From positions 1-64,000 of the forward strand of contig CAADVD010000018.1 in assembly GCA_900752435.1 (NCBI GenBank): 64,000 nt of DNA. Reading direction: 5' to 3'. The notes beneath the pieces are model-generated. The model was given only the letters and a program-made list of their open reading frames with translations, had not been told where the DNA came from and searched no databases. This stretch comes from Oscillospiraceae bacterium (GTDB taxonomy: Bacteria; Bacillota; Clostridia; Oscillospirales; Ruminococcaceae). Below are positions 25,749 through 33,990 of this stretch, in pieces. Both the position numbers and the translations under genes were made by a program. Each line of letters opens with the position of its first letter. The first letter of the stretch is position 1.

Positions 25749-27794
25749 TTAAGCCTCCAATTGAATGATCATATTTGCGTTTTCATCCACCTGCATTGTG
25801 TGTCCGGGCAAAATCAACGTTGTGGTATCCGCCTGTTCAATGATGGTCGGACCTTCTACAATTGTACCTGGCTGTAAACTCAATTTTTCTACAACCGGAA
25901 CGGACGTCCATTCCCCATCGATATAAACATCCCGCCGTACTTCCGTCTTTTCTTTTGTTCCCTGCATCACGGCGTCCGTTGCTTTTAGCTTCGGCAGCAT
26001 TCCCTGTGCAATGACGCGGAAGTTGACAAATTCAACGACTTCGCCTTCACATTGATAGCCATATTGGCGTAAATGCGTTTCGTGGAAGCTCTGGACTGCC
26101 GCATCCAAAATCTCCTCTGTCACTTCACCCGGTTTCAGGTTCACAGAAAGCTCATAAGCTTGTCCGGCATAACGCAAATCCGCAATTCTGGTGAATACCA
26201 TGCGGTCACGGCTAAAGTTTTCACACGCCAATTCCTCCGCACCTTTGGCTTCCATTTCACGGTAAATGTTCTCCACCATAGAGACATCCACACGGCTGCG
26301 GGGCGTTACATACGTCCGTACATAATCGTGCCGCACATTGGCTGTCAGCATTCCCATCGCCGATAAGATACCAGCATGATTCGGAATAATTACGGTCTTC
26401 ATGCCCATTTCCCTAGCCAAATCTCCAGCGTGAAGCGAAGCCGCACCACCAAAGGTAACCAAAGCAAATTCACGAGGGTCAAAGCCCTGCTGAACGCTGA
26501 CCACGCGAATACCGCGAATCATATTGGCGTTGACGATTTTCAGAATGCCCATCGCCGCTTCTTCCACAGAAATATGAAGCGGATCTGCAATATGTTCCTT
26601 GATGGCTTTCACGGCCAAATCTCGGGAAACCTCCATCTCACCGCCCAAAATCTTTTCTGGATTCAGCTTGCCCAACACAATGTTCGCATCGGTTACGGTC
26701 GGCCTTGTGCCGCCGCGCATGTAGCAAGCTGGTCCCGGCACAGCGCCTGCACTCTCCGGCCCTACCCGAAGTGCGCCGCCGTTGTCAATCCAAGCAATGG
26801 AACCGCCTCCGGCACCCAGCGTCGTGATGTTGATCATCGGCAGTTTAATGGGATGTCCTTCGATTTCCGTTTCCGTCGTGTAACGGGGCTGTGCATTTTC
26901 AATCAAGCTGACGTCGGTGCTTGTACCGCCCATATCCAAGGTAATCAGATTGGGAATTCCCGTCATATTGGCTACCCGAACCCCCGCCAACACACCGCCG
27001 GCAGGACCGGAGGTAATGGTTCTGGCGGACTGTTCCATGGCCATCGAAGCGGAAATCACACCGCCGTTGGACTGCATCACATACAGCTCGGACTGCACAC
27101 CGGACTCTTTTAATGCGTCCTGCAATTTCACCAAGTACCGTCCAACATTCGGCATGACATAAGCATTGACGCTAACTGTGGACATTCGTTCATATTCCCG
27201 GTACTCCGGCAGCACTCTGGACGAATAGGTAACAAACGCTTCCGGATACAGCCGCTCCATCACTTCGGCAATCAATTCTTCATGCACAGGATTGGCATAA
27301 GAATGAAGTAAGCAAACCGCAATGGACTCTACGCCCTTTTTCTTAATATCCAACACAATCTGTTCGATTTCTGAAACCAAAGCCGGTTTTTGCACCTCGC
27401 CATTGAATAAAATGCGTTCGTCCAATTCATAACGCAAATCTCTGGCAATCAAAGGCGCCGGTTTTCTTTCCCAGAAATCATACAATTTGGGACGCGTTTG
27501 CCGCGCGATATCTGGAATATCCGAAAAGCCCTTTGTGGTAATCAAAGCGGTTCGAGAACCTTTGTACTCCAACAAGGCATTGGTCGCAACGGTGGTACCG
27601 TGCAGATACAGCATCAAATCTTTCGCATCCGCGCCAGCTTTTTTCAGAATTCTTTTGGTGCCCGTCACGCAAGCTCTTGCAGGATTGTCCGGCGTAGACG
27701 GCACCTTATCCGTCCATACAGTACCGGTTTCTTCATCCATCAAGACAATATCCGTAAACGTACCGCCCGTATCCACAGCGAGTCTCAATTTCAT
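25749..27794 (-). CDS. Hydantoinase/oxoprolinase subunit A (HyuA family)
   Basis: The ATP-binding A subunit (681 aa) that activates the substrate for HyuB. The nucleotide-binding motif is DTGGTFTDIVL (8-18), followed by HGTTVATNALLEYKG, the second ATPase-fold block TLDMGGTSTDVSL and the glycine loop TTLGAGGGSIAWID. The acidic C-terminal domain is normal for the family. The ATG at 27794 is selected because of GGGGAGGCATGTTTG; upstream in-frame ATGs lack a site. It is the first gene of a long minus-strand operon. Confidence 0.9.
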   Translation of the reverse strand: MKLRLAVDTGGTFTDIVLMDEETGTVWTDKVPSTPDNPARACVTGTKRILKKAGADAKDLMLYLHGTTVATNALLEYKGSRTALITTKGFSDIPDIARQTRPKLYDFWERKPAPLIARDLRYELDERILFNGEVQKPALVSEIEQIVLDIKKKGVESIAVCLLHSYANPVHEELIAEVMERLYPEAFVTYSSRVLPEYREYERMSTVSVNAYVMPNVGRYLVKLQDALKESGVQSELYVMQSNGGVISASMAMEQSARTITSGPAGGVLAGVRVANMTGIPNLITLDMGGTSTDVSLIENAQPRYTTETEIEGHPIKLPMINITTLGAGGGSIAWIDNGGALRVGPESAGAVPGPACYMRGGTRPTVTDANIVLGKLNPEKILGGEMEVSRDLAVKAIKEHIADPLHISVEEAAMGILKIVNANMIRGIRVVSVQQGFDPREFALVTFGGAASLHAGDLAREMGMKTVIIPNHAGILSAMGMLTANVRHDYVRTYVTPRSRVDVSMVENIYREMEAKGAEELACENFSRDRMVFTRIADLRYAGQAYELSVNLKPGEVTEEILDAAVQSFHETHLRQYGYQCEGEVVEFVNFRVIAQGMLPKLKATDAVMQGTKEKTEVRRDVYIDGEWTSVPVVEKLSLQPGTIVEGPTIIEQADTTTLILPGHTMQVDENANMIIQLEA

Positions 27795-27832
27795 CAAACA
27801 TGCCTCCCCGACATCAACCATTAGCATCCTAT

Positions 27833-27876
27833 CAAAAAAGGCGCTACAGTTCAAACTCTGTAGCGCCTTTGCTAAT
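27833..27876 (-). terminator. Terminator hairpin inside the hyuA leader (probable attenuator)
   Basis: On the minus strand AAAGGCGCTACAG pairs with CTGTAGCGCCTTT (13 bp, 8-base loop), followed by a T-run. It lies only a few bases after the predicted transcription start and ahead of the first gene. ATTAGCA just before it can also pair with TGCTAAT just after it (27826-27820). A terminator in this place would stop most transcripts unless relieved by a protein or ligand (inference). Confidence 0.75.
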
Positions 27877-27885
27877 CTAGGTCTA

Positions 27886-27913
27886 ATTATACTCTGGAAT
27901 CTTCCCTTGTCAA
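27886..27913 (-). promoter_or_regulatory. Promoter of the hydantoinase/importer operon
   Basis: On the minus strand TTGACA (27913-27908), a 16-base spacer and TATAAT (27891-27886). Both hexamers match the consensus, so initiation should be strong and control probably falls on the leader hairpin. Confidence 0.8.
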
Positions 27914-27959
27914 CCTTATTTCTGCAATTAAAATTTGAAATCCTGCATTTTTTACGTTC

Positions 27960-28032
27960 CGCACAAATAATTAAGGTATTAAACTATTTAGATTCTCAAA
28001 AACGCACAAATAATTTAGTGGCTAAACTATTT
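27960..28032. repeat. Two 30-base direct repeats upstream of the MarR gene
   Basis: Copies at 27960-27989 and 28003-28032 match at 25 of 30 bases (43-base period). Both start CGCACAAATAATT and end TAAACTATTT. The second contains the inverted repeat TTTAG-TGG-CTAAA. They lie between the divergent hyu and marR promoters and look like binding sites of a dimeric regulator, plausibly the MarR protein (inference). Confidence 0.55.
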
Positions 28033-28069
28033 GAAAGCAATGCCAAAAGGATTTCCAAAACGTATTCAC

Positions 28070-28128
28070 ATATTATTCATAATATCAAGAATTTTTTATT
28101 TGCTTTTCATTCTAATTCGTGTTATACT
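28070..28128 (+). promoter_or_regulatory. marR promoter with upstream inverted repeat
   Basis: TTGCTT (28100-28105), 17 bases and TATACT (28123-28128). The inverted repeat ATATTAT-TC-ATAATAT (28070-28085) lies upstream. Confidence 0.6.
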
Positions 28129-28176
28129 GAGAAAAGCGATTGAATTGCTTCTATTTTTTGCATCTGGGGTGAAAAA

Positions 28177-28674
28177 ATGCAAGATAAATTATTAAATCCT
28201 GCAAAAAATGCAGACTTGCAGGAATGGCGTAAAGTGGCCAAAACACTGTATCAATTTTTGGATTATTACTATGATTATGAAAATCAGCCAAAGGACTATG
28301 GAACGGGTGAAATGATCAACATGGTGGAAGTGCATGTTCTCACCGCCATCTACGATCAACCGGAAATTACAGTCACACAATTGGCCGCTGATTTCAACCG
28401 CACCAAAAGTGCCATCTCACAGATTGTCACAAAGCTGGTTAAGAAAGGATTGGTCATTCGCCAAAATCACGAAACCAATAAAAAGACCATTTTGCTTCTT
28501 CCTACACAAGAAGGAAAACGTCTGAGCCGCGCGCACAAGAAATACGATGCCGCCGATGAAGCGGAAACGCTGGAGATTTTGCTGCAAAACTGCACGATGG
28601 ATGAAATTCGCAGTTTTCATAAAGTCTTACAATGCTACAACAAGCTGTTTCAAGAGGAACCGGACAATCCATGA
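28177..28674 (+). CDS. MarR-family transcriptional regulator
   Basis: A winged-helix DNA-binding protein of 165 aa. The N-terminal helices are followed by the helix-turn-helix TVTQLAADFNRTKSAISQIVTKLVKKGLVIRQNHETNKKTI and a charged C-terminal dimerisation helix. It is the first gene of a unit with the PatB-type lyase 90 bases downstream, and it is divergent from the hydantoinase operon. It may control either or both; the paired direct repeats in the divergent region are the likely operators. The ligand is unknown. The start ATG follows a weak GGGGTG. Confidence 0.85.
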   Translation: MQDKLLNPAKNADLQEWRKVAKTLYQFLDYYYDYENQPKDYGTGEMINMVEVHVLTAIYDQPEITVTQLAADFNRTKSAISQIVTKLVKKGLVIRQNHETNKKTILLLPTQEGKRLSRAHKKYDAADEAETLEILLQNCTMDEIRSFHKVLQCYNKLFQEEPDNP

Positions 28675-28764
28675 GATGAAAATGGAAAAAAGAAAGAATA
28701 TGGTTTGTGCATCCAAAACTTCAATTTTCATTGAAGTACAAAATATCAACGAGGAGTGTTTCTT

Positions 28765-29949
28765 ATGGAGAACAAAAACGAACTCATTCAAACAGAAGAC
28801 CGTAAGAGTACCAACTGCATGAAGTGGGACGGATTGATGCAGGAATACGGAGAAAGCGATTTGCTTCCCATGTGGGTTGCCGACATGGATTTCAAAGCGC
28901 CGCAAAGTGTACAAAACGCCTTGCAGCAAGCAATCGACCACGGCATTTACGGTTACTGCATCGTTCCAGATTCTTTCCATCAAGCCTTTATAGACTGGGA
29001 ACAACGGCGTCATTCTTATATCGTACAAAAAGAATGGCTTCGCTTTTTGCCGGGTGTTGTACCGGGACTGTACTGGATGGTCAACATTTTAACCCAACCG
29101 GGCGATGCCTGCATCATTTTGACGCCCTCTTACTATCCGTTTATGAACAGCATCCGCGACAATGACCGCAAGCTCATTTGCTGTGAGCTCGTCAACGACT
29201 GCGGGCGTTATTCCATCGATTATGAAAAATTTGAGCGCGATATTGTCGAAAATGACGTTAAACTGTTCTTTTTCTGTTCTCCGCACAACCCATCCGGACG
29301 TGTCTGGAAAGCGGAAGAAATCCAAACCGTCATGGAAATCTGCCGTAAGCATCATGTCTTTGTTGTCAGCGATGAGATTCATCACGACATCATCATTGGA
29401 AATCGTCCGCATACTCCTACGGCGATCACCGGCGATTACCATGATTTTCTCATTACGCTCACCGCAGCCAGCAAAACTTTCAATTTAGCCGCTTGGCAAA
29501 ATTCCTTCGCCATCATTGAAGGAGAAGAGCTTCGCCAAAAATTCGACCAATTTGTCAAACATATCTGTTTTGCAAAAGGAAACAAACTGGGCTATATCGC
29601 AGTAGAAGCCGCCTATCGGGGCGGTGAACCTTGGCTTGCATCGGTACTGAACATCATTCGGGAAAACTACGCTTATGCCAAGTCCACCTTGGAACAAGCG
29701 CTCCCGAACGTCGTTGTCACCCCATTGGAAGGGACCTATCTGATGTGGGTGGACTTGGGTGCCTATGTGCCGCATGACCAATTACAAGAATTTGTTCAAA
29801 AAACTTGCCGCCTTGCCGTGGATTACGGCGATTGGTTCCGCGCAGAGGAAGGCGATGCACAGCAGGATACCCATATTCGGCTGAATTTGGCAACCACACA
29901 TGAAAACGTTGCCGAAGCCGTTAGACGTATCATTGCCAATTTAACTTAA
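28765..29949 (+). CDS. MalY/PatB-type cystathionine beta-lyase (C-S lyase)
   Basis: A fold-type I PLP enzyme of 394 aa. It cleaves C-S bonds of cystathionine, cysteine or cysteine conjugates to pyruvate, ammonia and a thiol. MWVADMDFKAP (36-46) is the MalY/PatB hallmark, with HNPSGRVW (174-181), SDEIHHD (202-208) and the PLP lysine K237 in TAASKTFNLAAWQN. The ATG at 28765 follows GAGGAGTGTTTCTT. It is co-transcribed with marR and ends at a strong terminator. Together with MetY and CysK it connects homocysteine, cysteine and sulfide. Confidence 0.9.
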   Translation: MENKNELIQTEDRKSTNCMKWDGLMQEYGESDLLPMWVADMDFKAPQSVQNALQQAIDHGIYGYCIVPDSFHQAFIDWEQRRHSYIVQKEWLRFLPGVVPGLYWMVNILTQPGDACIILTPSYYPFMNSIRDNDRKLICCELVNDCGRYSIDYEKFERDIVENDVKLFFFCSPHNPSGRVWKAEEIQTVMEICRKHHVFVVSDEIHHDIIIGNRPHTPTAITGDYHDFLITLTAASKTFNLAAWQNSFAIIEGEELRQKFDQFVKHICFAKGNKLGYIAVEAAYRGGEPWLASVLNIIRENYAYAKSTLEQALPNVVVTPLEGTYLMWVDLGAYVPHDQLQEFVQKTCRLAVDYGDWFRAEEGDAQQDTHIRLNLATTHENVAEAVRRIIANLT

Positions 29950-29993
29950 TCCGTTTTTGAACACTTAATATAGGATGTTCTGATTTTTGCATT

Positions 29994-30036
29994 AAAAAAG
30001 CTAGTACCGCTTTTACGCAGTACTAGCTTTTTTTGT
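29994..30036. terminator. Terminator after patB (bidirectional)
   Basis: AAAAAGCTAGTAC pairs with GTACTAGCTTTTT around a 13-base loop and is flanked by A and T runs, so it serves the lyase gene and the convergent regulator gene. Confidence 0.9.
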
Positions 30037-30049
30037 TCGCGTTCTCATT

Positions 30050-30670
30050 TTAGTAGAGGAACATTTTCACTCGATTGTAGGATTCTTCGCTTGCAATGAT
30101 GTATAGAATATCATTCTCTTTTAACGTGGCATAAGAACCGGGCGATAGAATAATCTTCCCATTGCGTTTGATGGCAATAATCGTCGCCATGGTATTCTGC
30201 CAGAAATTGATTTCGCTGACAGTTTTATTAAGATATTTGGCTTCCTTCGTAATTTCAATCTCAAACGGCGTAAATGGGTTTAAGTCTTTAAATCGTTCCG
30301 TGCAATCCAAAAGCTCATTGACCGTATCCTTCAGCCGTTTAGCCTGCTCATTCTGATCCTGAATGATTTCTAAAATGTTCTTTTTGATGCTGTTGAGGTT
30401 GCTGACGTCGCTGTATTTGCTGAGATATTCCTTGGCTTTTTCCGCAGATATCACCTCAATGCCAACGCCGGCCCGCACCAACACTACGCCGACATCTTCC
30501 AAAATGCACACTGCTTTGCGTATCGTCTCAGGCGAAACGTTGTAATAACCGGCTAAGGTAGTACGTCCCTTGATTTTCTCCCCCACCGGATATTTCCCGC
30601 TGGCAATTTTAGACGCAATGTCCACTGCAATTTGTTGGTATACCGGACTTTCCACTCTCGTTCTGCTCAT
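30050..30670 (-). CDS. GntR-type regulator with C-terminal RCK_C domain (BusR-like)
   Basis: A 206-aa DNA-binding protein. Residues 1-75 form a GntR winged helix (YQQIAVDIASKIASGKYPVGEKIKGR, then YNVSPETIRKAVCILEDVGVV). About 80-130 is a helical, coiled-coil-like linker. Residues 135-206 resemble an RCK_C/TrkA-C domain, ending KNDILYIIASEESYNRV-type. This architecture is that of BusR, which binds cyclic di-AMP through RCK_C and represses osmolyte or potassium transport genes. No transporter gene lies beside it here, so the target must be elsewhere. DarA, another c-di-AMP receptor, is encoded 3.5 kb away on the same strand. The assignment rests on domain order. Confidence 0.7.
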   Translation of the reverse strand: MSRTRVESPVYQQIAVDIASKIASGKYPVGEKIKGRTTLAGYYNVSPETIRKAVCILEDVGVVLVRAGVGIEVISAEKAKEYLSKYSDVSNLNSIKKNILEIIQDQNEQAKRLKDTVNELLDCTERFKDLNPFTPFEIEITKEAKYLNKTVSEINFWQNTMATIIAIKRNGKIILSPGSYATLKENDILYIIASEESYNRVKMFLY

Positions 30671-30708
30671 TTAGAATCGCTCTGCCTTCCCTATTCTTTT
30701 ATCTCAAC

Positions 30709-31668
30709 CTATTTCAACATCCATACCGTAGCAAACGCCACCAATGTCTGCACAATAGCAAACCGAAATACCACATGCGTATTCGACCACCCTTTGTTCT
30801 TACGACAATGGTCATGAATGGGGGTGCGTACATTCTTCATAATGCGAATTTTCAGAAAACGTGCCAAAGACAACTTAATCAAGCCAGCGCCGCCATCCAC
30901 AATCAGCATCAGCGCCAACGGAATGAATAATAGCGCATTGCCGCTCTTCATCGCAGCAACGGCCAAAAACAGGCCAATGGCGCGCGAACCGGCGTCGCCC
31001 ATCAACAACACGCTCGGCGTGGAATTGAACCACAGATAAGCCAACAGAGTAGCCACCAACAGCAAAATGGAATACTGAAAACCAGTATCCAGTGTATGAA
31101 TGGTGCCGACGCCGTAAAACGCCAGCAGTGAAATCACCGAAAGCGTACCGCACAATCCGTCCACGCCATCGGAGCAATTCGTCACATTGATCGACACCCA
31201 AACTAAAACCACGCCCAAAATCACATAGACAACCGCCGGCAATTCCACTACGCCGCCAAACGGCCCAAAATCCAACGTACTGCCGTTGAAGTTCACAAAG
31301 GTAATAGCGGTTACAATGGCAATGGCAAAATCCAGCAGTCCCTTTTTGAGCGGCCCCCATGGTTCCTCCGAGCCATCGTCAAAATAGCCTGTCAGCATCG
31401 CCGCAACCGTCAGTCCCAAGTACACCACCATTTCCCATTGAAACGGCACAAACAACAATGCTACCACGACAAACACGGCAATAAACACAAGCCCTGCTCC
31501 ACGCGGTTTTCCTTTGGACAGTGCCCCGTCATGTGCGAACAAACGCCCTTCGTCCTTGGGTAATTTATTTTTTCCAAATTTCAGCACCAGCGCCGTCAGC
31601 GCATAAGCCAATAAAACCCCAAGCAACATCCACAAGCGACTGTCCGCTCCGAACCAAGTAACCAACAT
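30709..31668 (-). CDS. Divergent MraY-like phospho-MurNAc-pentapeptide transferase family protein
   Basis: An integral membrane protein of about 319 aa with roughly nine hydrophobic segments. Family marks are visible: GYFDD after TM3, NVTNCSDGVDGLCG, MGDAGSRAIG and PIHDHCRKNKGWSNTHVVFRF. The enzyme family transfers phospho-MurNAc-pentapeptide to undecaprenyl phosphate (lipid I). Several catalytic motifs deviate: the lysine of DDxxK is missing (DDGSE), and the usual HHH triplet is HDH. It stands outside any mur/dcw cluster. It may be a second copy with a changed substrate or the housekeeping enzyme of an unusual lineage. Confidence 0.75.
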   Translation of the reverse strand: MLVTWFGADSRLWMLLGVLLAYALTALVLKFGKNKLPKDEGRLFAHDGALSKGKPRGAGLVFIAVFVVVALLFVPFQWEMVVYLGLTVAAMLTGYFDDGSEEPWGPLKKGLLDFAIAIVTAITFVNFNGSTLDFGPFGGVVELPAVVYVILGVVLVWVSINVTNCSDGVDGLCGTLSVISLLAFYGVGTIHTLDTGFQYSILLLVATLLAYLWFNSTPSVLLMGDAGSRAIGLFLAVAAMKSGNALLFIPLALMLIVDGGAGLIKLSLARFLKIRIMKNVRTPIHDHCRKNKGWSNTHVVFRFAIVQTLVAFATVWMLK

Positions 31669-31759
31669 TTTTGTATCTCCTTCAAATTTTTATTTTGACA
31701 TCCGATTCACGGTTATTTCCTTTATCATACCTCATTATGCATTTAAAATCAAGCAGAAG

Positions 31760-31788
31760 AAAAACCGCTTGTCTGCACAAGCGGTTTT
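31760..31788 (-). terminator. Terminator after the ferredoxin gene
   Basis: On the minus strand AAAACCGCTTGT-GCAG-ACAAGCGGTTTT is a 12-bp stem followed by TTC. It lies 22 bases after the ferredoxin stop and ends the ricT-side operon. Confidence 0.85.
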
Positions 31789-31809
31789 CATATGATGTAC
31801 AAAACCTCA

Positions 31810-31980
31810 TTAGGCTTCCTGCGGAGCACCTACCGGGCAAGTACCAGCGCAAGCGCCACAAGAGATACAAGCGTCTGCATCGATCTCATATTTGCCGTCG
31901 CCGGCAGAGATTGCGCTTACCGGGCACTCAGCTTCACAAGCGCCGCAGCTAATGCATTCATCACTAATTGCGTATGCCAT
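31810..31980 (-). CDS. 2[4Fe-4S] ferredoxin
   Basis: A 56-aa clostridial-type ferredoxin with two complete cluster motifs, CISCGACEAECP and CISCGACAGTCP, each carrying four cysteines. It transfers single electrons in the cytoplasm between low-potential redox enzymes of an anaerobe. The ATG at 31980 is fixed by GGAGGTGTATGGACCA; longer frames would enter the upstream gap. It follows ricT in the same direction and has a terminator directly after it. Confidence 0.95.
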   Translation of the reverse strand: MAYAISDECISCGACEAECPVSAISAGDGKYEIDADACISCGACAGTCPVGAPQEA

Positions 31981-32104
31981 TGGTCCATACACCTCCTTCT
32001 CAAAACCATCTTCATTGTACCACAAATAAGGTTCCGTTTGCAATAGAAAATGCAGAATTGACAAAGAAAACTTTAAATATTTACAAATTATGCGCAAATT
32101 CCAG

Positions 32105-32974
32105 CTATTTATCTTCCAGCTTAGACAACTCAGCCAATTCATTGCGATTAACGCGAATACGCGCGTCCTTAAGCAAGAGTACTTCTTCCTTTTTGTATGT
32201 GCGTGGCGATGCATCCGGTTTTCCATCAAGCCGCACATGAAGCACACCGGTCAAAATGTTGGCTTCGACTACCGTGCCCTTTCCATCCGGTGTTTTGACA
32301 TAAGCGCCGACCTTTGGCGTGATGGCCAGCAATTCCTCATAAGCCTCCTGCTCGTATTTTAGACAGCACATCAAGCGGCCACAGGTACCGGAAATCTTAG
32401 TCGGATTGAGCGACAAGCTCTGCTCCTTCGCCATTTTAATGGAAACGGGCTGAAACTCACCCAAAAATGACGCACAGCAAAACGGGCGTCCGCAGATACC
32501 CAGACCTCCAAGCATCTTCGACTCATCGCGTACACCAATTTGACGCAGCTCAATTCTCGTTTTGAACACGCTCGCCAAATCCTTGACCAACTCGCGGAAA
32601 TCCACACGGCCGTCTGCGGTAAAGTAAAACAAAATCTTGTTCCCATCAAAAGTATACTCGACTTCCACCAATTTCATTTTCAGTTTATGCTTTTCAATTT
32701 TGGATACACAGATAGAGAACGCTTCCTTTTCTTTTGCCTTATTGCGTTCAACAGTGTCCAAATCCGCCTTGGTTGCCCGGCGAATCACCGGTTTCAGCGG
32801 TGCAACGACTTTGTCGTCCTCCACCATCCGGTTCGCCATTACCACTTCGCCGCACTCAATGCCGCGGGCAGTCTCGACAATCACACGATCCCCTGCTTTT
32901 AACTGTTCGCCTTTCGGCGCAAAATAATAAACTTTGCCTACGCTTTTAAAGCGTATTCCAATTACTTCAGTCAT
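32105..32974 (-). CDS. ricT: PSP1-domain protein RicT (YaaT)
   Basis: A cytoplasmic protein of 289 aa, homologous to RicT/YaaT of Bacillus. In Bacillus it forms the Y-complex with RicA and RicF, binds a [4Fe-4S] cluster and affects RNA processing through RNase Y. The cysteine-rich block GGLGICGRPFCCASFLGEF...SGTCGRLMCCLKYEQEAYEE is the PSP1 hallmark. The ATG at 32974 follows GGGAGGG closely. It is encoded directly downstream of holB as in Bacillus. Confidence 0.92.
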   Translation of the reverse strand: MTEVIGIRFKSVGKVYYFAPKGEQLKAGDRVIVETARGIECGEVVMANRMVEDDKVVAPLKPVIRRATKADLDTVERNKAKEKEAFSICVSKIEKHKLKMKLVEVEYTFDGNKILFYFTADGRVDFRELVKDLASVFKTRIELRQIGVRDESKMLGGLGICGRPFCCASFLGEFQPVSIKMAKEQSLSLNPTKISGTCGRLMCCLKYEQEAYEELLAITPKVGAYVKTPDGKGTVVEANILTGVLHVRLDGKPDASPRTYKKEEVLLLKDARIRVNRNELAELSKLEDK

Positions 32975-33015
32975 GAACCCTCCCATGTTTTCATCTTAAA
33001 TTTCAGATATTTTTC

Positions 33016-33987
33016 CTAATCGATTCGTTGTTTGATGCCGGCGCACAAATACACCAGCAGAAGATTGTAATTGGCGTTGGTCGACAGCTTGCCCTTAACC
33101 TCTTCCAAAAAATCAATCAAATGAATAAGCTGCATCCGCGACAGTCCAGACGACAGCGAACGAGCCAACTCATCCGAATCAGTCGAAGCATGCAATTTCA
33201 AAAACAGCGCACTGCGCAGCACAGCCAGCAAACGGACAAGCAGCAACATCAATTTGGCTTTGTCTTTTTCATAGGCCGTCAGTGCTTTTAAAAGCGGATA
33301 TTCCCGTTTTGCCACGATACACTGACAAAGAAGTTTCAAGTCCTCCTGAAGCGACTGAAAGTCCGCATCCGACAGTTGGCGAATTGCATTGCCTAAATTC
33401 CCCTGACTGATGGCGGCTACACTGGCCAACAAATCGGCCGGCTCATCCGGAAAACGCTCTGCAAGCGCTTCCTGCATCTGCTGGTCACTCAGTGGAAAAA
33501 GCTGAATCGGCATCAGACGGGACACCACCGTTTCCGGCAGCTGGTCGATGTTCGGCGCAGTCAGCAAAAACAGCGTGTGCTTCGGCGGTTCCTCCAGCGT
33601 TTTCAAAAACGCGTTGAACGCGCCGATGGTCATATTCTGCACATTAGTCAGGATGTAAATTTTTACTGCGCTTTCATTTGGCTTCACTGCGCAGTCGGCG
33701 CGGATGGCGCGCACCAAATCAATGTGCACCGAACCTTTTGCTTCGCCGCCCAAATACACCTGCACATCGGGATGCGTACCATTCTCCATTTTTTTGCAGG
33801 ACGTACAAAGTCCACAGGGCTTTTGCTCGCCCTGACACAGCATGCTCTTGGCAAAAAGCCTTGCAAAAGTCTGCTTTCCCAGCCCTTTTTCACCATAGAT
33901 CAGATAGGCGTGCCCCAGATTGCCGCTGGACAGCGTATGCGACAAAATCCGCTTTGCCGTTTCATTTCCGTAAAACGCAGTATTCAT
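33016..33987 (-). CDS. holB: DNA polymerase III subunit delta' (HolB)
   Basis: Clamp-loader subunit of the replicative polymerase, 323 aa. It has the AAA+ Walker A GEKGLGKQT (32-40), a zinc site with C51, C58, C61 and C64, and the block NVQNMTIGAFNAFLKTLEEPPKHTLFLL followed by PETVVSRLMP. In delta' the SRC motif is reduced (SRL here), as often seen. It has no clear ribosome binding site; the ATG lies 3 bases after the darA stop, so translation is probably coupled. Its neighbours match the Bacillus yaaQ-holB-yaaT order. Confidence 0.93.
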   Translation of the reverse strand: MNTAFYGNETAKRILSHTLSSGNLGHAYLIYGEKGLGKQTFARLFAKSMLCQGEQKPCGLCTSCKKMENGTHPDVQVYLGGEAKGSVHIDLVRAIRADCAVKPNESAVKIYILTNVQNMTIGAFNAFLKTLEEPPKHTLFLLTAPNIDQLPETVVSRLMPIQLFPLSDQQMQEALAERFPDEPADLLASVAAISQGNLGNAIRQLSDADFQSLQEDLKLLCQCIVAKREYPLLKALTAYEKDKAKLMLLLVRLLAVLRSALFLKLHASTDSDELARSLSSGLSRMQLIHLIDFLEEVKGKLSTNANYNLLLVYLCAGIKQRID

Positions 33988-33990
33988 GCA

